Of a DNA stretch of 64,000 bases, positions 33,331 to 44,289 are shown piece after piece (the stretch's first letter is position 1; each line of letters begins with the position of its first letter). This stretch comes from Cryptomeria japonica (Eukaryota; Streptophyta; Pinopsida; Cupressales; Cupressaceae): the NCBI RefSeq assembly GCF_030272615.1, contig NC_081413.1:723197649-723261648 (forward strand), given 5' to 3'. A program made the position numbers and the translations under genes. The notes beneath the pieces are model-generated. The model did no database searches and was not told where the DNA came from. It worked only from the letters and a program-made list of their open reading frames with translations.

Positions 33331-35838
33331 ATGTGGAAGCATAGGGACCATGAACTAAGGAGTTTCATAATTCCAGAATTTGAATGTCGTAGACTGCAGC
33401 TCGTTTCTATGAGTTAGAATTCTTCCGCACCTAGCCTCCCTGAGAGCTCTTTCTTATCTGTGTATTTTAGGCTCAATGATCTCTTCTAAGGAATCAATCA
33501 CTTCCATTGAATCAATACGGGTGATTTTCTTTAATTTGGCTTTGGTTGATAGGGTTCACCTAGCCTACTCAACACTTCCCTAAGTTGATGTTGCTCAATT
33601 CCACCAACTCACCAGGCCTAGTTGTTGTCTAGACCTAAAATTCCTTCTCAATCTCTTCTAAGGCTTGTCTCTTACTCACTCCAAGGTGTTTGTTTCAAGT
33701 GTCCTTGCTAGGAACCCTACCAACTCACTATGTTCCCCTTATGCTCCATGATGGCTTCTTGGCTCTAATTCATCAAACTGCCCTCCAAAAGTCTTGAAAT
33801 GTTGCAAATGTGTAGATGGTTCTTCTCCCATGTTTTTAGATGGTTTTAAGGTCCATTTGTGGTTTTCAATCCAAAGATTTTCTTCGATTTCAAGAATTGG
33901 TCTAGAAAAGGGCTACAAGGGAAAGAGCCCAATTAGGCCTCCTAGAACTGGTTTTGAGGTCTTGTGCTAAAATGATCCAAAGGACCCCCAAACAAGAGTG
34001 TATTTTCTTCAATGATTCATTCAACCCCATGGTATTCCAGTGGTTTTAAGTGTCCAACCCTTCTTTGCATACACAAACCCCAAAATGAGAATTTCAAGGG
34101 CTTCTAGGCACTTAACTGGCAGCAGCAAGTAAAACTTGTTTTTGGATCTTCAAATGGAACTCTTGAGGCTTCCTCTTGCACAAGAAAATCTATATAATCC
34201 TATTAAAACTTCCCAAAATTTTGGGACTTTCATTTACATTCACCCCTGCAATTTGTGCTATCTTTTCATCTTGCCTTCTCTAGCCGAGTTGCTCCTGGAC
34301 TCGCCTAGGGCAAGATGCTAAAAATATCAAATGACACTTTTAGACCTCATCCTTACATATGTACACTACACAATGGGTTTCCTACCATTCCCAATAGGCC
34401 ATGATGAACACATGGTGGGATTTTATGGGGCACCCATTTTAGCAAAAACTGCTAATTACAAGCCAAAACTGGCTACTTGAGAAACAAAACACCAAAACAG
34501 TAGTAAATGTTATGTACAAAGCTTGAAATTGAAATTAATACCCTAAAAAACACTACCAAACTTCAATCCATCATTGGATTCATGGGTTCAATCCATTAAA
34601 CCTTCAAGAAATGCAAAATTTGACAAAAATAACGAAAAGTGCAGTCCAAAATCTTGTGTTTCAATTATTGCTTCCAAAATCCAAGTACACCAACCTTGAT
34701 AAACATGAAAGAGAGGTTTTATATATCCTTCCCACATGTGGAGTCCTTCCATGGCATTGGGAAATCCCTAGCTTCAATGCTAACCAAATTCAGGACAAAA
34801 GTTGTCATGACAACTTTTTGCAACTTTGTGCTTTTTCCACTTTTGATCTCTCCAACCTAAGAGACCTATGTCTAGTCATCACATGTGAAATTTCAAATAT
34901 GCCTATGACCTATTTGATCCTCTCTAAGGCTTTTGACAACATTTGACACGTTTGACCAACCAAAAGGCCAAAAACCTTCTAAAACACACTATTTACACAA
35001 AAATGCAAACCTAGGTAAAATGAACTCCACCTAGGCCTAAATTGACAAAATACTCACTCTTGGACCCTCCTGGAGTCCATATTTACTACTAACTTGTCTA
35101 GGGTCAGTACAAGCCAAAATTTGTAAAGACAAGAAACTAGGACCTAGGTGCTCCTGCACCATTGGTTCTGGGATATTTCATCTTGGGGGGCATGGCGTGG
35201 AACGCGTATGAAATTTCCCCATATATGTCCATCCACATTTCACCCTGGGAATTATTTGAGGCTATTCTATCCATCTCCATTTTTTGCAAGTGATCTTTTT
35301 ATGACACTATAGCTTTTGGCATTGAGAATGCAAACTAAAAATATGACATGCACTTTTGAAGCTCTCTTCCTTAAATGTATCACATGCCTAGATTTGTGCG
35401 TGAAAAGGAAGCATTTATGATAAGCATATGTCGGCACGTATGCCACTTCATTTTCCAGGCAACATTAATGCTAAAATGGGAATAAGTGCTGCCACTTGCA
35501 TTTTTGAAAAGATGTTAGCCCACTACATCGTCATTCCAATCCACTAGAGATGATCTGCCTGTTTGAATGGATCTCCTTATTTAAGAGAAAATATGCAGCC
35601 AATGAAGCTTGCACGAGCCAAAATAGACCTGCGGACTACTAGGTTAAGGCACGACGAACTCTAAAATACGTGTGGCGTCTGAGTACACTATTTTTATTTT
35701 TGAGGCTCTGGATAGGACATACACAACCTTCAGGATCGACTCCACTCACTTGTGCGAGTAATGAGAAAGGACAACCACATCGAAGATCGAGGGTGTTGGC
35801 TCTTAATTTGATTTTATTACTCAAAGCTGGAAATCAGC
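33331..35838. other. Gene-free stretch, possible minus-strand LTR
   Basis: No coding region is supported. On the minus strand TATATAAA occurs at 34718-34725 in a promoter-like context. On the plus strand there is a separate TATA box at 35839. The position just beyond the minus-strand Gypsy-4 pol suggests an LTR, but I could not find paired TG/CA ends, a primer site or a second copy in the window. Confidence 0.35.
34718..34725 (-). promoter_or_regulatory. Possible TATA box on the minus strand
   Basis: TATATAAA on the minus strand, preceded by GGGAAGGA and followed by ACCTCTC. It would fire towards the coding region below 33330. Based on the motif alone. Confidence 0.35.
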
Positions 35839-35846
35839 TATAAATA
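35839..35846 (+). promoter_or_regulatory. Possible TATA box of the Gypsy-4 antisense ORF
   Basis: TATAAATA in the context CAGCTATAAATATGTC, 59 bases before the ATG at 35905. A start about 30 bases downstream would leave a short leader. Based on motif and spacing alone. Confidence 0.5.
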
Positions 35847-35904
35847 TGTCTTTTCAGACATTCCTTTGCACAAAAGTTAGCTCAACGACAAATTTTATTG
35901 AGTT

Positions 35905-36597
35905 ATGGATACTCCCATCAAGCTTACCAGTAACAAGGCACAAGTCGCTTTTCTTCAATATTTCAAACCAGAGGTTGCAAGGAATGATGCAGAGGAAAAT
36001 CCGTTGATCATTGTTTCAATTAAATGGGTGCTCGGGGAAGATTTCATCAACAACGTTGACAGATATCATGCCAACACCGATATCTGCTCCCGCTTCGTGG
36101 CTTCATTGTTGGATGCTAGGACAAGTGACTACCTAACAATGGAGCTGACTAAGATACTCTTCCCATCAGAGTATCTAGGTGAACTTAAGGATGTCATGGA
36201 ATACTTCATCCATTTCAGAGGTCTGCCCTTGGCCTCGGACTTGCAGTGTTTCATCACCCTTGGAGAGGAGGTGACTTGGTATATGCTTATAGGTGGCTTA
36301 AAGAGTATGTTATTGTCTGCTCATCACCTATGTGTAGAGCACTTTGTGGAGTCCCTCCTCAAAGTCCATCTAGTAGTACCAACTCTAGCTGGCAGAGTAT
36401 GGTATACTGATTTCTAAGACTACATCTTCCCATGGATCTTGACATCGCATATTCTTCCAAACCTAGTGCTTGTGTCAATATCTCAAGAATCTGATAGTGA
36501 CTCCAACCACGAGTGGATGAGAGATGATGATGATGATGATGAAGATGATGACTCAAAATTTCTCATAGATGAGGATGAGGATGAGGAAGACAACTGA
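35905..36597 (+). pseudogene. Extra plus-strand ORF after the pol of Gypsy-4, unknown function
   Basis: 231 codons including the stop, one frame, interrupted once by TAA at 36415-36417. The ATG at 35905 follows a TATA box by 59 bases. The first 170 residues look globular and helical (LTSNKAQVAFLQYFKPEVA, RFVASLLDARTSDYLTMEL, LCVEHFVESLL). After the stop the frame continues to a strongly acidic tail with runs of Asp and Glu, ending at TGA 36595-36597. No signal peptide or membrane segment is seen. I do not recognise the family, and it does not look like the PMD gene of Gypsy-2 and Gypsy-3. It runs opposite to pol, with the two 3' ends about 230 bases apart. Confidence 0.6.
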
Positions 36598-36826
36598 AAG
36601 ACTGCCACCTTGCTACTAAGATATGTCACCCTGCTACTTAAAATCTATAGGTTGCAAGCCTTTTCATGCATTGTATAAAAATATTGATATATATAATATA
36701 ATTAATCTTTTTTCTTGTTTACGGTGTATCTTATGATTTACTTATTTTCCTTACAATGCATGAAGAAACAAAATTAAATATTTAAGGCACACTAAAATAC
36801 ATTATTTACATTGGGGGCACTAAGCT

Positions 36827-37990
36827 TTAATAGAAAGGTTTAAGATGAAACCCGTTAATCAAGATTTTGAGAGATTCCCCTTGCATTTTCTTGAGGTCGA
36901 ATGCATTAAACCCCTTACAGTTTGTGATACGAAAGGGTCCCTCCCATAAACCATCAAAATTAGCATGTTGACCTAGCTTGGATGCCCTCTCATTATATTT
37001 TAAAACAAGATCACCCTGTTTGAGCTCCAGGTCAGAACTCTTCTTGTTATCAAACCACTTCTTGACGGTTTATTGGTTGTTTTGAAGAGATTCAAATGAT
37101 GCTTCCCTTGCTTATTATAGCTCCATAAGTTCTACCAACCTTACCTCCATGGGCTCATTTTCAACCACCTCAATGGACTTGAGGAGCTGCAAAGTGGAGA
37201 TCTCCAAAGATACGGGAAATAAGGCGTCTTTTTCATAGACTAGCTTGTATGGAGAGTTCTTTAAAATATTCTTAGGCATAATCTAGTCCACCCATAATGC
37301 ACTTCTCAAGTGGTGATTCCACTCCCTTTTATGTCTAGACCCCATTCTTTTAATGAGTCTTATGAGGTTCTTATTGGTAGATTCAGCTAGGTCATTTCCT
37401 TGAGGGTAATAATTCAAGGAAGTCTTCAGATATATACCCTAGCTAAGAGAAAATTGAGTTACATAGGAGCTCGTGAATGTGCACACATTATCCAATATTA
37501 TGGTCTTTGGTGAACCATACTGACATACTAGCTCCTACAAAAATGCTAGTATTTTTGTTTCTAATGAATTCCTTAGGGGTACAACCTTGGACCATCTGGT
37601 GAAGTAGTCAGTAGCAGTAAGGATCCACTTGTGTTTAGTTGAGCTAGGTGGATTAATCATCCCTATGAAATCCAAACCCCATTGAGCAAAGGGTTCTTCC
37701 ACCATTATTGGCCTGAGTCACATTGTTTCCTTTTTGTTCCTACCACTATAGTATTGACACTCCTCGCATTCTGTTACCAGAGCATGTATGTCTTTAAACA
37801 TTGAGGGTCAGAAATACCCAGCATGGGTAATCTTGATGATGGTGTTTTGCGTTGAATAATGGCCCCCTAAAATACAATGATGGAATTCATGTAAGATCTT
37901 ATGGGCTTGGTCTTGGTCTACGCAGCGGAGTAGAATCCCTTCAAAATTCCTTTTAAAAAGAACTCCTTCAACAAGGCAAAAGTTGCTATT
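36827..37990 (-). pseudogene. Gypsy-4 integrase
   Basis: Read on the minus strand. The zinc domain is visible: HEFHHCILGGHYSTQN, then CEECQ (HHCC). Core: WGLDFIG (first Asp), IILDN (second Asp), GNDLAESTNKNL (Glu). The C-terminal part has KKWFDNK and LKQGDLVLKYNERA, then LWEGPFRITNCKGFNAFDLK, and ends HLKPFY before the stop at 36827-36829. Several TAG and TAA codons interrupt it, but the frame is largely kept. This C-terminal ending is standard for plant Ty3/gypsy integrases. Confidence 0.85.
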
Positions 37991-39384
37991 CTACATCTTG
38001 TAGAATCTCCTCTTTTTAGGAGAAATGTCAATTGGGAAGATTCCAATCTCCATGAAGTATTTTCGGCTCTCGATCCAACCTACTTTCATTCTCTCAAAGG
38101 CAAACATCACAACCTCCTCTACAATAGTCTCGGCTTCTTGAGGGCCAGATTCTTGGGCTATAGATTCGCCAAGGCCTTTTCCATGGATTACCTTAGTGGG
38201 CATGACATGAATGTCATATTCTAAGATCTTGGTAATCCAATTTGCCCTTTTCTCTATAATGTTGCCCTCCATTATATATTCTCTGACTGAACGATGAGCG
38301 ACATACAAAATAGTCTTATTGCAGGCAATGAAATGCCTAAAATTTTTGAGGCCTTTGACAATGACCAGTGCTTGATTTTCAAAAAAGTTGTATTTAGACT
38401 CATACTCCTTTAGAGTTTTGGAATGAAATTTTATGGGATGCTCACCCTTTTTGTCTGCATCTTTCTGGTTTAGTACCACAACAATGCTGTAATTGCTAGA
38501 GAAAACATACATTATTAAATCTCTAGACATATCATGGTTTGAGAGTACTGGAGTAGAAGAGATGGTGTCTTTAATTTTTTCAAACACCTCTTTTGCTTCA
38601 GGAGTCCATTTAAAATGTATGTCCCTTTTAAGCATTAGTGTGATAGGCCTCACCATTCCAGCAAAGTCTGAGATGAAACAGCTAACAAAGTTGACCTTGC
38701 CTAGGAAGGACTGAATGCCCTTCTTGTTGACGGAAAGAGGAAGCCTTTTATTGCCTTCACTCAATCTAGATCGATGGAGACTCCTTCTTTTGACACTACA
38801 TATCCCAATAATTTCCCTTGCGAGATCCCAAAGATGCATTTCTTTGGGTTCAATAAAATGTTGAATTCCAAACACTTTTGGAAAACTAGCTCAAGATGAT
38901 CAAAATGATCTTCTTTATACTTTAAAAACATTGTCAAATCATCCAAGTAGATGAAGATGATTTTATTAATTATCTCCTTAAAATCTAGATCAATAGCGCT
39001 CTGAAAAGTGGCACTTGCATTTGACAATCCAAACGGCATTTTCTGGTAAGAAAGTGTTCCCCATTTGGTTGTGAAGGTTGTCTTATGTTGGTCTTCTAGC
39101 TTTACCAACACTTGGTTATAACCCGAGAATCCATCCAGCATCAAAAACATCTTTTTCCTAGCCATGGTGATTAACAACTATTCCATTGGTAGCAAAGGGT
39201 AATGGCCTTTTAGAGAATCTTGGTTCAAGTCACAGAAGTCCACATAGAGCCAGATGTCCCCATTCTTCTTTCTGACTGGTACCAAATTTGATACCCATGT
39301 ACTATGCTTGATGGGGTAGACAATCTTGGACTCTATTAATTTCTTCAGCTCTTGTGCCATGAGAACCTGAATCTTCGAATTCAT
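37991..39384 (-). pseudogene. Gypsy-4 reverse transcriptase and following RNase H
   Basis: RT motifs on the minus strand: ELKKLIESKIVYPIKHSTWV, PVRKKNGDIWLYVDFCDLNQ, MLDGFSGYNQVLVKLED, KMPFGLSNASATFQ, FIYLDDLTMF and GKLLGYVVSKEG. A shift near 38790 leads to FLGKVNFVSCFISDFAGMVR, then the RNase H with HPIKFHSKTLKEYESKYNFF and RANWITKILEYDIHVM. The usual catalytic segment near MYVFSSNYSIVVVLNQK lacks the expected Asp, as in other Tat-type first RNase H domains. Stops at 39178 and 38761 mark the breaks. Confidence 0.87.
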
Positions 39385-39899
39385 AGGTCTCTACTTTCGT
39401 CGAACCGGCTTGGCCCCATCAACAAGCTCAATGATGTATTGAATGATGCTAGAATTGTAACCTTTCAAATCCTCATACGACCATGCTATCACGCCCATGT
39501 ATTTATCACAATATCGAGCCAAGCTTTCTTGGTCTTATGGGGGAACTCCATTTCTGACCTTAAGTGTTTTCCCATCCCCTACTGACATTTCGGTGTAGTC
39601 ACCCTTATCGACTATGAATTTTTTCTTGTCATTTTTAGCATCATCGTGATCAATCCATTTGGGAGCTTATTGGATTTCAATTGAATGATTTGATCCCCAT
39701 AAGCCTCCTTTACTTTAGACTGCATTTGATCAGCAAACTCTCTGGAGTTTTGAATGAACAAAGCAATATTCTCATCACTCTCAAAAACTTGCCAGTGGGT
39801 GTTATCATCTAGAATAGCTAGTTGAATGACCATATGAACCGCCTGAGGGTTGGTAAGAAAATTTGCAGCAGGGTTGAATTTTGACACAATAGTGGCCAT
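39385..39899 (-). pseudogene. Gypsy-4 linker between RNase H-like domain and RT
   Basis: Minus-strand coding-like spacer with HWQVFESDENIALFIQNSRE, VKEAYGDQIIQLKSNKLPNG and, near RT, AWSYEDLKGY and IIQYIIELVDGAKPVRRK. The last parts are the usual segment just before the RT of plant Ty3/gypsy elements. Stops break it. Confidence 0.7.
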
Positions 39900-40262
39900 C
39901 CAATCAGCGGATGCATTTGTCGTTCAAGGAATCCTTTGGATGTTGAAAGCAGCAAAGATTTCGATCAAATCCCATGTCATGTGGTTGTAGGACCTCATGC
40001 AGACATGCTTGACACTTGAGATTCCTCGAGCCTGGTGCACTATCAACTCAAAATCACCTAGAACCTTCAACTATTTTATTCCCATCCTTTCTACTAAACT
40101 TAGGCCTTGGATTAGCCCCTCATATTCCACTTCATTGTTGGAGCAAGCAAACTGCAAGCGAAAAGACCTCAGGACTTGTTCACCAAAAGGCGAAGTAAGG
40201 CAAATTCCAGCTCTTGAACCTACCTTACATCTTGCACCATCAAAGTGTAAGGTCCAGCGCAC
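39900..40262 (-). pseudogene. Gypsy-4 RNase H-like domain upstream of RT
   Basis: On the minus strand: LHFDGARCKVGSRAGICL (first Asp), LQFACSNNEVEYEGLIQGL (Glu), one stop, then KVLGDFELIVHQARG (Asp) and NASADWMATI (last Asp with the usual N-x-x-AD pattern). All four acidic positions of an RNase H are present. The sequence resembles the second RNase H of Tat-type elements more than the RNase H that follows RT. Its place before RT is unlike Gypsy-2 and Gypsy-3, where the second RNase H lies between RT-RNase H and integrase. Confidence 0.8.
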
Positions 40263-40559
40263 AAAAGATAGCTCCTCCTTGGTTAATTTTGGGATAATCT
40301 AATCCTCATCAAAAATACAGTAGGTATCAAGACCCGTGGCATAGTAATTGGAATATGGATCAGAATTTATGAATTCGTCGAGGAAAAATTATTGCTCTGG
40401 TGTAATATCCTCGGTCACCTCTTCATCCTCTATAAGTTCTACAATTCTTCTCTCCTCATTAGAGATGGAGGTATGAGTAGGCTCAAAGTTGAGCATATCC
40501 TAATCAGCTACATGCTAGGTGTGTAGGGGTTCTGAAAGAATTTTGAGCTTAGCACTATT

Positions 40560-41419
40560 CTAGGTTCGGAGGATGAGGTGGGACCAATCTAGAGATAAGT
40601 AACCTCCTATCTTGGTGGTAAATTCTTGGGAGAGGCAGAGGCTGAAAACAAGTGGGATGTCAATAACTACTACTTCTTGGGACACGGTGACACCAAGACG
40701 TGCGAACAATGTCAGCGAAAGACTTTTAATAAGACCCATAGTCTGAACTTTCTTTCCATCTAGTTGCATAACACCCCTACTTAGAGGCTCGTATTTGATG
40801 TTCAAAACCTCATCAATTTGCTTAGGCATGATGGTAGTGCTAGCACCAAAATCTACCATAGAATTATGTAATAGCTTGTCTCCTACTATAAGGGTCAAAT
40901 AGAAAGGGTTTGGTTTAGGATTACCTTCCACTTGAGATCTAGGTGATGAAGCCTTATTTGTCAACATTGTCGACAAGCATGATTGTGTTGCGAGGATCAC
41001 AAATCTTTCCTCATTAGCCTGCGAAGAAATGGCAACATTTCTATCAGCGGGTCTCTCCACCTCTACCAGAGCTTCTTTTAACCGATTCTTTTGCTCGAGG
41101 ATGCTAAGGAGATCCCATAAGGAGACATTAGTTGGGGCTTTATTTATCTACTCCACCACATCCAATACTGATGATACTGATTTTTTTGCTTCTCTCAGCT
41201 TATAGGGAATAAACTCCTTTCTCGGATATGCGGTAGAAACCATGGGTTGTTCAAGAACTTTATCTAAGATGAACCTCCCCTACGTGCCTACATGCTCTCC
41301 TGTGAAACGTCTTTTTGACTGGAGGTTGTAGTCTGACTGCACTTGAGGAGCTCTCAAGCTTTATGCAATTGCATCATTTGTGAGTACAAAATCCTCATCC
41401 TCCATTGAAGAGAATAAAG
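40560..41419 (-). pseudogene. Gypsy-4 protease and upstream linker
   Basis: On the minus strand: a linker (NVSLWDLLSILEQKNRLKEA, a segment common before proteases of plant Ty3/gypsy elements), then the protease from about 40900 with FYLTLIVGDKLLHNSMVDFG, in which VDFGAS holds the catalytic Asp, and VQTMGLIKSLSLTLFARLGV. Stops occur in the linker at about 41140 and 41270. The region ends abruptly at 41419, where Copia-A begins. The 40263-40559 part between protease and RNase H is degenerate and Glu-rich. Confidence 0.82.
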
Positions 41420-42892
41420 TGTTGGCATAACTGATGGTGTTGGCACAACCGGTTCATCAGATTAGTATTGTCATTGATGACTAACACTTACCAATGAATA
41501 AGGCCAACTTCTTAGGCAAGGAGGTGTGGTAAACCTCAATGGTTTACTCATGGCTGCAAATAGTATGGAGGATTTAGTGCTTTCCAAATATGCATTATTG
41601 ATACACCTAAGCAATATGTTGGTAGATGACTAATCGGTTGCAGGATAAATAGAGCAGCTGACCGGTCAGTCAAGCATCTAATAGATGTTGAGATCAGTTT
41701 CTTAAACTAACAATTGAGATGATGATGTATTCACAAGAGGTGACTTAGATTGTAGTTTAGTAGTCTTATGCATGACCAGAACACTCTGGACAGATAGGTG
41801 ATCAGTCTGATTGATGATCAGTGACCAGTGGCAAAAGGTGAAGAGTTACACTGGTGAACCGGTGATGCAGGTTGAAGGATGATATCCACTGGCAATCTCA
41901 GAGCATTGATCGATAAGCTAGATGTGATGACCAAAGGTGAGTCAGTCATGGAGAGATATCATCAAACAAACAAATAGTGAAGTCTACAGCAATCAATAAC
42001 CATTTAAGGTGAAATTTGTGTGGATTTTCCAGTTCGCATTAAAAAGACAGAACATGACCCAGAGGTTGGTGAAATTATGAGTTGCAAAGGCAGTTAAGGA
42101 TGAGTCGCTGGGAAGATTGATGGAGAGTGTGTAGAGAGAGTGCCGGAAGATTTGGAAAGTTTTGACTTTTAAATCTATTGAGTTTTGTATAAAGGTTTTT
42201 TGGCAAAAAACCAAAAAGATTGATCGTAAAAAATGCAAAGTGCAATTCTGAGAAGAGGCGATCTAGCAAGATGAGAAGAGGGCAAAACTGCTAAGTGAGT
42301 AACGAAGTGGCGAAGAGTGTGTGTAGAGCTCGAATAGTGTGAAGAGTGAAGAATGAATGTAGAGCACCACTAGAGTGTAGAGAAAGTGTGATGTAGAGCA
42401 CCGATAGAGTGCAGAGCAAGTGTAACTGGTGGTCAAACCGAAGAGCTTCATTTGGATCTAATTAAGCTAAGAGTAACTATTACAACAGATCATTCTATCT
42501 GTTGTTTTCTAATAACTACAACAATAAAATACCTTAACTGAGTGGACTTTAATAGGTCCCTTTGTAAAATCCCTTAACCGGGTGACATCTTAAATGATGA
42601 TCCTAAGTCCTTTAACAAGGCTACCTCTAATAGGGTAAAGGTTCTAACAAACCTTAAATAAAATCCCTTAACCAGGTGGCACCTAACAATGTCTTTATAA
42701 TCTCCTAATAGGGATGGCTCCTCACTGGGCGTACTCCAAAAGAGTGCAAATTTTGTGTGCATGTTTCTTATCAATGTTGCTTATACTGATAAGTGTTAAG
42801 TTTGAATAAGAAGTTTTGATTAAGGTTAAATCTATAAAAATCAGTATAGTGTCGATTCACCCCTCCCCTCTCAGTACCAGTTGGGACTAAAA
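41420..42892 (+). repeat. Copia-A 5' LTR
   Basis: About 1.47 kb, starting TGTTGGCATAAC. The end lies just before the primer site (CA decayed to AA). It shares with Copia-1 the motifs CTTAACCGGGTGACA and TAACAAGG, the C-rich run and CTCTCAGTACCAGTTGGG near its end. Confidence 0.82.
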
Positions 42893-42894
42893 AT

Positions 42895-42909
42895 TAGTAT
42901 CAGATTCTT
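42895..42909 (+). other. Primer binding site of Copia-A, decayed
   Basis: TAGTATCAGATTCTT, where TGGTATCAGA is expected: one G to A change at the second base. Confidence 0.7.
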
Positions 42910-42958
42910 GATCCTTAGATTCAGAAGAGCTTAACATCTTAAGGAAAGATCCAAGATA

Positions 42959-44289
42959 ATGCGAAAGGAAGGCCCCAAGTTCTCTATGGAGAATTACATA
43001 TTATGGTGTGGTAGAATGAAGCTCTACCTAAGAACCCTAGGAGAGCAATACTAGAATCTTGTAATCATAGAGTACAATGAACCTATAGGGGTTCACACTA
43101 CAGATCAGATTAAAGAGAAGCAAGATAACATTGCAACTATCGATATGCTTGCTAGTACTCTATCTAATAACGAGTATACTAAGGTTCAAGATCTTAAAAT
43201 AGCCTATGAGATGTGGAATAAGCTGGAGATTATCTATGGAGGAGATCCTCATGTACAAAAGGCTAAGGTGGATAGTTTAAGAGGCAAATTTGATGAGATG
43301 AGGATGCAAGAAGGAGAAAATATAGAACAATACATCAAAAGAATAAAGGATGTGGTCAATTCCATCAGAAGTGTTGGAGGAAAACTTGAAGAAGATGATG
43401 TGGTCAGCAGAATCTTGAGAACCTTTCTATCACAATATTCCATAAGGATTTCTGCAATTCAAGAACTCAGATATTTGGGAACAGTTAATGTTACACTTGA
43501 CTCCCTAATTGGTAAGTTGACTGCCTTTGAACTAAGAAACTATGATAACAGTATGCCTAAGATTGATGTTGCCTTTAAACATTCCATGACACTTGCACCA
43601 AAAATGAGAAGAAAAGAAACCGAAAGTAGTTCTACTGCAAGAACAAGTCATTCTCATGAACATGACAACTTGTTATCCGAAGAACAGGAACAAGATGAGC
43701 TTGAAACCCTGATAGCAAGAAGGTTGGCAAGAGGAAAAGGGAATTACAGAGGGAAACTACCCCTGAAGTGTTTCTCATGCAATAAAATGGGTCATATTGT
43801 ATCCAGATGTCCTAACAATGATAGGAAGGATAAATTTAGAAGATACAAAGAGAAGAGCAAGGAGTGCTATCTTGCAGAAGGAGTTACCGATGAAGAATCA
43901 GAAGGATCTGATGGAGAAGGGATTGCATTTGTAGTGGTAAAGGAAGATAACACGGAGAAAAGTTATATGGCATTGATTTCCAGTTCAAATCAATGTGGAG
44001 ACTAGGTAATTGACAGTGGTTGCACTCACCACATGAATGGTGACAAGAACAAATCCCTCAGCATGGAGGACTGTGATGGAGGACTAGTGAGATTCGGCAA
44101 TGATGCTCCCTGTGCGATAAAAGGTAAGGGATCTATTGCCCTAAATTATAAAACCAATTGTGAAGATGTTTATTGGGTAGAAGGGCTAAAGTATAGTTTG
44201 TTAAGTGTTGCACAACTTATCAATAAGGATTAACGATTGGAGTTTAATGAAGGAATATGTAAAATAAGTGATAAATCAGGAGGTCTGAT
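42959..44289 (+). pseudogene. Copia-A gag and protease
   Basis: ATG at 42959 (MRKEGPKF), homologous to the starts of Copia-1 and Copia-B. One frame runs to the Copia-B junction, with only a TAG near 43052, a TAG at 44003 and a TAA at 44231. The TAG at 44003 stands where Trp precedes VIDSG. The gag core includes EMWNKLEIIYGGDPHVQKAK and ISAIQELRYL. The CCHC knuckle CFSCNKMGHIVSRC (about 43769) is intact. The protease VIDSGCTHHMNGD keeps the catalytic Asp. This is the best-preserved copia gag in the window. Confidence 0.9.

Larger units (their letters stand above)
35839..41419 (-). mobile_element. Gypsy-4, Ty3/gypsy element on the minus strand, 5' part cut by Copia-A
   Basis: Read on the minus strand: linker, protease, an RNase H-like domain, RT, RNase H and integrase, then beyond pol an ORF on the opposite strand. 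Gag and 5' LTR would lie on the far side of Copia-A, outside the window. It differs from Gypsy-2 and Gypsy-3 in domain order and sequence (YLDD rather than YVDD, no visible G-patch). The lower boundary is uncertain because no LTR was identified with confidence. Confidence 0.75.
41420..44289 (+). mobile_element. Copia-A, 5' part of a Ty1/copia element, interrupted by Copia-B
   Basis: Inserted into the minus-strand Gypsy-4. Seen: 5' LTR, primer site, gag and protease. It stops at 44289, where the LTR of Copia-B starts. The rest is beyond the window. The predicted target duplication is TAAAG (41415-41419). Related to Copia-1 and Copia-B but clearly diverged. Confidence 0.85.

Noticed and set aside
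36359-36556. Minus-strand His-rich frame
   Set aside because: Complement of the Asp/Glu runs in the plus-strand acidic tail (GAT/GAG repeats).
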